Source of the DNA: Isoptericola sp044389085
GTDB lineage: Bacteria; Actinomycetota; Actinomycetes; Actinomycetales; Cellulomonadaceae
Direction of reading: 5' to 3'
NCBI RefSeq assembly: GCF_044389085.1
Contig: NZ_JBIRXP010000001.1
Coordinates: 124,001-188,000 of the forward strand
DNA: 64,000 nt
Shown here: positions 1 to 6,616 of the stretch, one piece after another
How the letters are laid out: every line of letters starts with the position of its first letter
How positions within the stretch are numbered: the first letter of the stretch is position 1
Translations under genes and position numbers: made by a program
Notes under the pieces: generated by a model
Seen by the model: the letters and a program-made list of their open reading frames with translations, nothing else
Told to the model about the DNA's origin: nothing
Databases searched by the model: none

Positions 1-500
1 ATGCCGGCCACGGGGGAGCTGCCGAACGCGAGACCGTACGCGACGGCGCCGATCAGCCGCCCGTCCTCCGCGTACACCGGGGACCCGGACATGCCCTGCC
101 AGATGCCGCCGGCCGCGTCGATCGCGGGGGAGTGGAGCTCGGCGACGATCATGTCCAGGTCGGGCGCGATGCCGTCCGACAGCACGCCGAGCACCTCGCC
201 GGTGAACCCCTGCGGGGTGGTGCCCTTGCTCACGGTCAGGCCGGTGACCGGCGCCCCGCTCACCAGGTCGGCGACGGGGAACGGCGCCGCACAGTCGGGC
301 GTGGGGGCCGCCGTCGCCGCCGGGCCGACCGCCACGAGGCCGGTCAGCAGCAGCGCGGCCGACGCGCCGGACGCCGTCAGGCCGGCCGCACGACGACGGA
401 CGGGCCCAGGCGCTCGTCCCCGGCCGCGAGCCGCAGGGCGTCCTTCGATGGGGGGAGTGGGCGCCGTCGCCCGGCCGTCCCCTGCGGCAGAATTCGACAT
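1..500 (-). CDS. Secreted SpoIVB/S55-type serine peptidase-like protein, partial
   Basis: The minus-strand frame starts at ATG 500-498 and is still open at base 1, so the C-terminus lies outside the window. A hydrophobic stretch at about residues 40-60 ending in an Ala-rich cleavage region marks a secreted protein. The motif GMSGSPVY near residue 150 is the hallmark serine motif of the SpoIVB (peptidase S55) family, which cleaves signalling proteins outside the membrane. It is preceded by the family-like stretch PQGFTGEVLGVL. No clear Shine-Dalgarno sequence is visible and the start is the first in-frame ATG. The gene is divergent from the anchored protein at 621. The S55 relation is well supported by the motif; the substrate is unknown. 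Confidence 0.75.
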   Translation of the reverse strand, partial: MSNSAAGDGRATAPTPPIEGRPAARGRGRAPGPVRRRAAGLTASGASAALLLTGLVAVGPAATAAPTPDCAAPFPVADLVSGAPVTGLTVSKGTTPQGFTGEVLGVLSDGIAPDLDMIVAELHSPAIDAAGGIWQGMSGSPVYAEDGRLIGAVAYGLAFGSSPVAG

Positions 501-620
501 GGCCACAGCATCGTCGACGGGGGCGCCCGACGTTCCGATGAGCACGGGTGAATTCGCGGGCGACGCGGCGTCGTCGAGGGGCCGACAGATGGCCGACGAG
601 GGACCGGGACAGGAGGGGCA

Positions 621-1097
621 GTGGAGCCGACGACGCAGGACACGCCGCAGCCGCCGGGACGTCGCCGCGGACTGCGCCCGCCGCTCTGGGCGGCGGTGGC
701 GGCGCTCGGCATCGTCGCGCTCACCGTCGCCGCCGCCGTCGTGGGCCCGCGCATGTCCGCCCCGCCGCAGGAGTGCCCGGCGATCGGCTACTCCAGCATG
801 CTCACGGTGACGCTCGAGGGGGACACGTCGGCGGTGGCGGTCCTGCAGGTGCGCGACGGCGAGCAGTGGCAGCCGCCCTACCCGCCGGACGCGGAGGTGC
901 CCGCCATCCCGACGTCGCACGACGGCGACACCTGGACCTTCACCCTCGTCTCCGCGCCGCGCTCGGTCATGCTCCGTGCGCTGGACGACGACGGCGAGGT
1001 GCTCGCGCGGACGCAGATCGACGTCGGCTGGGTGCGCGTGGGCGGGACGGCCGAGTGCGGCGGCCCCGGGGAGGCCGAGACCACCTGGGTGCTGTGA
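621..1097 (+). CDS. Small membrane-anchored hypothetical protein
   Basis: A 158-residue protein starting at GTG 621, chosen because AGGAGGGG lies 3 bases upstream. A short Pro/Arg-rich cytoplasmic segment (residues 1-20) precedes one hydrophobic helix at about residues 21-43 and an extracellular domain of about 110 residues with two cysteines, which could form a disulfide. The exposed domain is beta-rich by composition (alternating T/V/L and charged residues). I recognise no family. It is divergent from the S55-type peptidase gene and could be its partner, but only proximity supports that. Confidence 0.7.
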   Translation: MEPTTQDTPQPPGRRRGLRPPLWAAVAALGIVALTVAAAVVGPRMSAPPQECPAIGYSSMLTVTLEGDTSAVAVLQVRDGEQWQPPYPPDAEVPAIPTSHDGDTWTFTLVSAPRSVMLRALDDDGEVLARTQIDVGWVRVGGTAECGGPGEAETTWVL

Positions 1098-1130
1098 CCC
1101 CGATGTGCGGTTACGCGAGCGGCGGGCGCG

Positions 1131-2075
1131 TCATCGCCGCGGCTTCCGGGCGCGGAACCTGACGTTCCCGTCCTCCTGCGTCGGGGCGGCCCCGGCGCGG
1201 GCGTCGAGCCAGGCGAGGAGCTCGGGCCACAGCGTGTCGCGCAGGCCGCGGCGGAAGAAGCCCAGGTGCCCGATCGCGTCCACGCCGCCGTCGGTGGGGC
1301 TCCAGGTGCGGCGCTCGACCCGGGCGGCGGTGAGGCGGTCGATGATCGCGTCGATCTGCGCGGGGGTGGACCACGGGTCGTCGGTGAACCCGACGGCGAG
1401 GACGTCGCCGGTGACGCGCGCGGCGTCCGCGGCGGCGTGCATCGTCGGGTCGTCGAAGAAGTAGCCGGGCAGCCTCGTCCAGCGGCTCCACTCGAGCATG
1501 GCGGCGGCGGGCACGTCCTCACCGAGGCCCATCCGGCGGCCGGGCACGTAACCCAGCACCCGGGCCGCCACGGGGCCGAGCACCCGCAGGATCAGCCGGA
1601 CGCGCGCCCGCTCGGCGCGGTCGGGGATCGTGGAGATCGCCGCGACGTGCGACGCGACCGTGACGAACCCGGCCAGGCCCCGCGAGCCGTACCCCAGCGC
1701 GAGCGCGTGCCCGCCGACGCTGTGCCCGATCGCCAGCTGCGGCACGTCGCCGAACCGCGGGCGCGCCCACGCGGCGACGGCGGGCACGTCGTCGGCCATC
1801 CAGTCCCGCATGCGCACACCGCGGTGCTCCCGCGGGCTGCCGGACCGGCCGGTGCCGCGGTAGTCGTACGTGATCGCCACGTACCCGTGCTCGGCCAGGA
1901 ACTCCGCGAACCCCGTGTACAGGCGCTCGGGAACGGCCGTCGCCGAGTGGATCACCACGACACCGCGCGGCGTCCCCTCGACGGGCTTGCGCACCGTGCC
2001 GACGACCCAGCCACCCGCCGGGATCTGGATCCGCAGCTCGTCGGAGTCCACGGTCGCGGGGGTGTCGCTTCGCAT
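1131..2075 (-). CDS. Alpha/beta hydrolase (serine hydrolase, DUF1100/esterase-like)
   Basis: A 314-residue cytoplasmic alpha/beta hydrolase with no signal peptide. The nucleophile elbow is GHSVGG with Ser119; an oxyanion-type HSATA segment lies near residue 43. The acid is probably an Asp in FTDDPW near residue 237, and the His is in IGHLGFF near residue 283. YDYRGTGRSG at about 70-79 matches the strand 4 region of this fold. Substrate cannot be deduced. The ATG at 2075 is preceded directly by a TAGGGT box with six intervening bases and no Shine-Dalgarno sequence, so the mRNA is probably leaderless. Confidence 0.85.
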   Translation of the reverse strand: MRSDTPATVDSDELRIQIPAGGWVVGTVRKPVEGTPRGVVVIHSATAVPERLYTGFAEFLAEHGYVAITYDYRGTGRSGSPREHRGVRMRDWMADDVPAVAAWARPRFGDVPQLAIGHSVGGHALALGYGSRGLAGFVTVASHVAAISTIPDRAERARVRLILRVLGPVAARVLGYVPGRRMGLGEDVPAAAMLEWSRWTRLPGYFFDDPTMHAAADAARVTGDVLAVGFTDDPWSTPAQIDAIIDRLTAARVERRTWSPTDGGVDAIGHLGFFRRGLRDTLWPELLAWLDARAGAAPTQEDGNVRFRARKPRR

Positions 2076-2081
2076 GCGAGA

Positions 2082-2087
2082 ACCCTA
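2082..2087 (-). promoter_or_regulatory. Putative -10 box of a leaderless promoter for the 1131-2075 hydrolase gene
   Basis: TAGGGT on the minus strand ends six bases before the ATG, placing the expected transcription start at or next to the start codon. No Shine-Dalgarno sequence fits in between. The same spacing recurs at 9425, 15698, 16413 and 61437. Confidence 0.5.
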
Positions 2088-2261
2088 GTGGCCGCCCCGA
2101 CTCGCGCGGAGACGCTCCCGGGCCGGTCGATGGCGGCAGGACGCCGGGGACACCCCACGTCCGCCGACCAGTGACTCCCACGGGCGCGGGCGGCGGGGGA
2201 TCGGACGAACGATCGACCTGCACGCCGGTACCGGACCGGCACAGGTTCGAAGGAGCGTCCG

Positions 2262-2963
2262 ATGACCACCCCTCTGAGCGAGAGCACGACCACGACGACA
2301 GACACCAGCACCACGAGCACCACGAGCGCCGCCACCTCGTTGCCGACCGCGCCCGCGCTGAAGCTGGAGCTCGTCGTCGTCCCCGTCGCGGACGTCGACC
2401 GGGCGAAGGCGTTCTACGAGCGCCTGGGCTGGACCCTCGACGTCGACCTGGTGGTCGACGACACGTACCGCGTCGTCGAGTTCACCCCGCCCGGGTCGCC
2501 GGCGTCGATCATCGTCGGGACGGGGGTCACGGACGCGGCGCCGGGCTCGGCGCGCGGCCTGCACCTGGTCACCCGGGACATCGAGGCGACGCGCGCCGAC
2601 CTGCTCGCGCGCGGCGTCGAGGTCAGCGACGTCTTCCACGACGTCGGCGGGGTGTTCCACCGCGCCGACCCGGCGACGCGGGCGACGGGCCTGGCGCCCG
2701 GGCGCGCGTCGTACGGCTCGTTCGTCGAGCTCGCCGACCCCGACGGCAACACGTGGACGGTCCAGGAGATCACCGAGCGCATCCCCGGCCGCGTCACCCA
2801 GGCGCGTTACGACTCCGCGGCCGAGCTGGCCGACGCGCTGCGCGCGGCCGCGGCGGCCCACGGCGAGCACGAGGCGCGCACCGGCCAGGAGGACGCGAAC
2901 TGGCCCGACTGGTACGCCGAGTACCTCGTGCGGGTCGCGGCGGGGCAGCAGCCGCCGGAGTGA
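2262..2963 (+). CDS. VOC-fold (glyoxalase/bleomycin resistance-like) protein
   Basis: A 233-residue protein with AAGGAG nine bases upstream of the ATG. The first 30 residues are Ser/Thr-rich and probably disordered. Residues about 33-175 form a vicinal-oxygen-chelate domain: VVPVADVDRAKAFYERLGW opens it and a DPDGNTW motif closes it, as in glyoxalase-like enzymes. A C-terminal tail of about 55 residues contains a WPDWYAEYLV segment typical of actinobacterial VOC proteins. It is a paralogue of the VOC protein at 14014-14520 with matching GWxLDxDxV and PPGSPxS blocks. The substrate is unknown. A hairpin follows it. Confidence 0.85.
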   Translation: MTTPLSESTTTTTDTSTTSTTSAATSLPTAPALKLELVVVPVADVDRAKAFYERLGWTLDVDLVVDDTYRVVEFTPPGSPASIIVGTGVTDAAPGSARGLHLVTRDIEATRADLLARGVEVSDVFHDVGGVFHRADPATRATGLAPGRASYGSFVELADPDGNTWTVQEITERIPGRVTQARYDSAAELADALRAAAAAHGEHEARTGQEDANWPDWYAEYLVRVAAGQQPPE

Positions 2964-2987
2964 CCACCCGCACACCCGGGTCCTCGC

Positions 2988-3014
2988 CGTGCCCGGGCCA
3001 GGGGCCCGGGCACG
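2988..3014 (+). terminator. GC-rich hairpin after the VOC gene
   Basis: CGTGCCCGGGCC pairs perfectly with GGCCCGGGCACG across a 3-base loop, 24 bases after the VOC stop codon. There is no T tract, so it may be an intrinsic terminator of the actinobacterial kind or an mRNA-end stabiliser. Confidence 0.55.
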
Positions 3015-3152
3015 CCCCGGGGGAGCGGCCCTGGGGTCGCGGCCAGTGACCGCCCCTGGCGCCTTCGCCCCGGCCCGGGCGGGAGTCTCGGAGAGCGGGG
3101 GACGACCCCCGCAGCTCCCGCACCTCCACGCAGCTTCCCGAAGGGAACGGCC

Positions 3153-3584
3153 ATGCCCGTCATCCGCTTTCACCTCGACTCCACGCTCAGCGCCCCGGAG
3201 GTCCTCGCCGTGCTGACCGACTTCTCGGCCGCACGCCCGGAGGCCTGGCCGACGATCGACGCCGAGCACTTCGAGGTCCACGGCCTCGGTGCGGACTGGG
3301 CCGACGTCACGGAGGGCACCGCGGCCGCGTGGGAGCACGCGCGCTACGAGTGGGACGCTGACGCCGGCCGCGTCGACATCACCACGCTCGACTCGAAGGT
3401 CTTCGGCCCCGGCGGGGGCTGGGTCTTCCAGGTCACGCCGAACGGCTCCGGCTCCCGGGTCGACGTCGAGCTCACCCGCCACCCGGCGTCCCTCAAGGGC
3501 AAGCTCCTCGCCGCGCTGCTGCCGCTCGTGGCGCCGAAGTCGCTCCGCACCTCCTTCAGCGGGCCCCTGCACGCGGCCGCCTGA
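3153..3584 (+). CDS. SRPBCC-superfamily (polyketide cyclase-like) protein
   Basis: A 143-residue protein with an SRPBCC (START-like) helix-grip layout: an N-terminal strand-rich stretch ending in AARPEAWPTID, a central beta-sheet (VDITTLDSKVFGPGGGWVFQV) and a C-terminal amphipathic helix (about 110-135). Such proteins bind hydrophobic ligands or act as cyclases; nothing fixes the ligand here. The start ATG has GAAGGGAACGGCC upstream. It opens a rightward run with two short-chain dehydrogenases and ltrA, separated from the next gene by 71 bases, so joint expression is plausible. Confidence 0.75.
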   Translation: MPVIRFHLDSTLSAPEVLAVLTDFSAARPEAWPTIDAEHFEVHGLGADWADVTEGTAAAWEHARYEWDADAGRVDITTLDSKVFGPGGGWVFQVTPNGSGSRVDVELTRHPASLKGKLLAALLPLVAPKSLRTSFSGPLHAAA

Positions 3585-3655
3585 CCGCCGCGCACACCAC
3601 CCCCTCACCCCGCACCACCGGCGGCGAGGCCGCCGGCTCCGAAAGGAAGCAGACC

Positions 3656-4561
3656 ATGTCCGAGAACGCCCCCGCCGTCGAGAACACCGCCCCGCAGCGC
3701 GTCTGGCTCGTCACCGGCAGCTCCCGCGGCTTCGGCCGCGCCATCGTCGAGGCGGTGCTCGAGCACGGCGACGCCGTCGTCGCGACGGCCCGCCGCGTGG
3801 ACGACCTCGCGCCGCTGGTCGAGCGCTTCGGCACCGACCGCGTGCTCCTCGCCCCGCTCGACGTCACCGACCCCGAGGCGGCGCGCGCCACCGTCGCCGC
3901 CGCGGTCGAGCGCTTCGGCCGGCTCGACGTCGTCGTGAACAACGCCGGCTACGCCGACAGCGCCTCGATCGAGGAGATGCCCGAGGACGTCTTCCGGCAC
4001 CAGATCGACACCAACCTGTACGGCGTCATCAACGTCACGCGGGCGGCCCTGCCCGTGCTGCGCCGACAGCGCTCCGGGCTGTTCCTCCAGTTCTCCTCCA
4101 TCGGCGGCCGCGTGGGCGGCACGCCGGGGCTCGGGGCGTACCAGGCGGCGAAGTTCGGCGTCGAGGGGTTCTCCGAGGTGCTCGCCACCGAGGTGGCGCC
4201 GTTCGGCGTGCGCGTCGTCATCGTCGAGCCGGGCGCGTTCCGCACCGACTGGCAGGGCGGCTCGATGCGCCGGTACCCGGCCGGCGACGACTACGCGACG
4301 ACCGTCGGCGCGATCAACGACCTGCGGACCGAGATCGACGGCACCCAGGCCGGCGACCCGGCGCGGGGCGCCCGCCTGCTCGTGAGCCTCCCGGACCTGC
4401 CCGCCCTCCCCGCGCGTCTGCCCCTCGGCTCCGACGCCGTCGAGCGCGCCCTCGCGGGCGACCGCCGCCGGATCGAGGAGACCGAGGCGTGGGCCGCCAC
4501 GAGCCGCACCACCGACTTCGCTCCGGCCGCGGCCGGCGCCACCGCGGGCGGCGACCGATGA
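3656..4561 (+). CDS. Short-chain dehydrogenase/reductase (SDR) 1
   Basis: A 301-residue classical-type SDR. TGSSRGFG at residues 20-27 is the nucleotide-binding glycine motif, NNAG at 95-98 stabilises the sheet, and Ser147/148 with Tyr162xxxLys166 form the catalytic set. A C-terminal tail with RTDW and a poorly conserved end resembles the oxidoreductase subgroup with a longer C-terminus. Substrate unknown. GGAAGC precedes the ATG at normal distance. The stop codon overlaps the start of the next SDR (ATGA), so translation is probably coupled. Confidence 0.9.
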   Translation: MSENAPAVENTAPQRVWLVTGSSRGFGRAIVEAVLEHGDAVVATARRVDDLAPLVERFGTDRVLLAPLDVTDPEAARATVAAAVERFGRLDVVVNNAGYADSASIEEMPEDVFRHQIDTNLYGVINVTRAALPVLRRQRSGLFLQFSSIGGRVGGTPGLGAYQAAKFGVEGFSEVLATEVAPFGVRVVIVEPGAFRTDWQGGSMRRYPAGDDYATTVGAINDLRTEIDGTQAGDPARGARLLVSLPDLPALPARLPLGSDAVERALAGDRRRIEETEAWAATSRTTDFAPAAAGATAGGDR

Positions 4562-5412
4562 GCGCCCCGACCTGGTTCGTCACCGGCGCCGGGAGCGGGC
4601 TCGGGCTGGCGCTCGCGGAGCACGTGCTCGCGTCCGGGGACCGGGTGGTGCTCGCCGCCCGCGGCGAGCACGGCCTCGAGGACCTGCTGGCCCGTTACCC
4701 GGAGACGGCGCTGCCGGTCGTCCTCGACGTCACCGACCCGGCCCAGCGCCGGGACGCCGTGGGCCGGGCGACCGCCTGGGCGGGCGGCATCGACGTCCTC
4801 GTGAACAACGCGGGCATCGACTTCCTCGGCGCGATCGAGGAGCAGACCGAGGCCGACTCCCGCGCCCAGCTCGAGGTGAACTTCTTCGCCCCGCTCGAGC
4901 TCACGCGCCTCGTCCTGCCCGGTATGCGGGCCCGCCGCACCGGCACGATCGTCAACGTGTCGTCGATGGACGGCGTCGCGAGCCTGCCCGGCAACGCCCT
5001 CTACTCCGCGAGCAAGTTCGCCCTCGAGGGCCTCACCGAGGCCCTGTGGCAGGAGCTCGCGCCCACGGGCGTCCGCGCGTTCGTCGTCCAGCCCGGGTCG
5101 TTCCGCACGGGCATCGAGCACCGGACGCACGTCTCGGGCGAGCGGATCGCCGACTACGACACGACCACGGGCCAGTTCCTCCGGCTCGTGTCCGGGGTGC
5201 CGCCCGAGGCGTTCCCCGGCGACCCGGAGCGTGCCGCCGCGGCCATCGCGGCGAACGTCCGGGCCGACGAGCCGCGGCGCTGGCTCGTGCTCGGCAGCGA
5301 CGCGCTGCGCCGCGTCAGCGCCCGGGTCGACGCCTACCGCGCGGAGCTCGACGCCCAGCGCGTGACCGCGGGGGCGACGGACTTCCCCGGCAGCGGCCCG
5401 GCGGTGCTCTGA
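4558..5412 (+). CDS. Short-chain dehydrogenase/reductase (SDR) 2
   Basis: A 284-residue SDR starting at the ATG that overlaps the stop of SDR 1 by four bases. TGAGSGLG (9-16), NNAG (83-86), Ser136 and Tyr149xxxLys153 form the complete SDR active site. It is a diverged tandem paralogue of SDR 1, sharing FGV/FALEG-type helix and QPGSFRTG/EPGAFRTD blocks. Two adjacent SDRs with an SRPBCC protein suggest processing of one small hydrophobic molecule, but that is inference. The stop is followed one base later by the GTG of ltrA. Confidence 0.9.
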   Translation: MSAPTWFVTGAGSGLGLALAEHVLASGDRVVLAARGEHGLEDLLARYPETALPVVLDVTDPAQRRDAVGRATAWAGGIDVLVNNAGIDFLGAIEEQTEADSRAQLEVNFFAPLELTRLVLPGMRARRTGTIVNVSSMDGVASLPGNALYSASKFALEGLTEALWQELAPTGVRAFVVQPGSFRTGIEHRTHVSGERIADYDTTTGQFLRLVSGVPPEAFPGDPERAAAAIAANVRADEPRRWLVLGSDALRRVSARVDAYRAELDAQRVTAGATDFPGSGPAVL

Positions 5413-5413
5413 C

Positions 5414-6616
5414 GTGTCGGCGACGGCGCGGGTCCCCCGGGGGCGGGCGTCCGCCCCCGGGGCCGTCGTGCTCACCCGGGCCGAGGACGCCTCGACGCCC
5501 TTCGAGATCTTCTTCGACCTCGTCTTCGTCTTCGCGCTCACCCGGGACGTCACCCTCGTCGAGTCGGCGCCCGGCGCGGAGTCCCTCGGGCGGGCGGTCG
5601 TGCTGCTGCTCATGCTCTGGTGGTCGTGGTGCGCGTTCATCTGGCTCGGCAACCAGGTGCGTCTCGACCGCGGGTTCGTGCGCGTCGGGATGCTCGTCGC
5701 GATGGCGGCCCTGTTCGTCGTCGGGCTCGTGATCCCCGAGGCCTGGAGCGAGCGCACGGGCGGGATCGCCCCGGCGGTCGTGCTCGCGGTCGCGTTCACC
5801 GTGGTGCGCGCGTGCTACGTCGTGCTGCTCGCGATCGTCGCGTGGGGGCACGCACGGCTGCGCACGCAGGTGCTGCTCGACCTCGTCCCGCAGTCGCTGT
5901 CGATCGGCCTGCTGCTGGCCGGGGCGCTGCTCGGCGGCGGGTGGCAGACGGCGCTGTGGGCGAGCGCGTTCGTCGTCGACTTCGTGGGCGGCCGGTCCGC
6001 CTCTCGCTACCGCGGCTGGCGGGTCGGCAGCGCCCGCCACTTCGCCGAGCGGCACGACCTGGTGCTCATCATCGCGCTCGGCGAGACGGTCCTCGCCACC
6101 GGCGCCCGGGTCGACACCTGGACGTCGCGGCCGGCCGTGCTCGCCGTCGCGCTCCTCGGCTTCCTCCTGACGGCGAGCCTGTGGTGGGCGTTCTTCGGGC
6201 ACCTCTCGGGCGACGCGGCGCACGCCCTCGCGGGCACCGACCGGTCGCGGCGCTCGGTGCTCGCGCGCGACGGGTACACCTTCGGCCACCTCCCGATCGT
6301 GGGCGGGGTCGTGCTCGTCGCCCTCGGCGTCGCCCTGCTGCTCGACGACGTCGCGCACGCGCCGGACGCCCCCGCCCACGGCATCGCCGTGGTCGCCCTC
6401 GCCGGCGGGGCCGTGAGCTTCCTGGCCGGCCTCGAGACGTTCCGGTGGGTGCTGCTGCGCACGTGGCGGCCGGCGTCGTCCGTCGGGGCCGTCGCGGTGG
6501 TGGCCGCCGCCCTTGCCTCCGGGTGGGTGCCCGCGTGGGCGTTCGCGGCCGCGGTCACCGGGGCGGTCGCGGTCACCGCCGCCCTGGTCAGCCGGCCGGG
6601 ACCATCGACTCCTTGA
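5414..6616 (+). CDS. ltrA: Low temperature requirement protein A (LtrA) family membrane protein
   Basis: A 400-residue integral membrane protein with about 10-12 hydrophobic segments. The LtrA signature STPFEIFFDLVFVFAL lies at residues 27-42, followed by the family's HHDLVLIIALGE-like block near 215 (here ERHDLVLIIALGE). LtrA was named from a Listeria locus needed for cold growth; its biochemical role is not established. The GTG start at 5414 sits one base after the SDR 2 stop. The last 29 bases overlap the 3' end of the convergent LuxR-type regulator gene, leaving no room for a terminator between them. Confidence 0.88.
   Translation: MSATARVPRGRASAPGAVVLTRAEDASTPFEIFFDLVFVFALTRDVTLVESAPGAESLGRAVVLLLMLWWSWCAFIWLGNQVRLDRGFVRVGMLVAMAALFVVGLVIPEAWSERTGGIAPAVVLAVAFTVVRACYVVLLAIVAWGHARLRTQVLLDLVPQSLSIGLLLAGALLGGGWQTALWASAFVVDFVGGRSASRYRGWRVGSARHFAERHDLVLIIALGETVLATGARVDTWTSRPAVLAVALLGFLLTASLWWAFFGHLSGDAAHALAGTDRSRRSVLARDGYTFGHLPIVGGVVLVALGVALLLDDVAHAPDAPAHGIAVVALAGGAVSFLAGLETFRWVLLRTWRPASSVGAVAVVAAALASGWVPAWAFAAAVTGAVAVTAALVSRPGPSTP

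Noticed and set aside
1..810. A rightward frame of 269 codons at the window start
   Set aside because: The opposite strand encodes a signal peptide and GMSGSPVY in a continuous frame, while this frame is low complexity and overlaps the start of the gene at 621.
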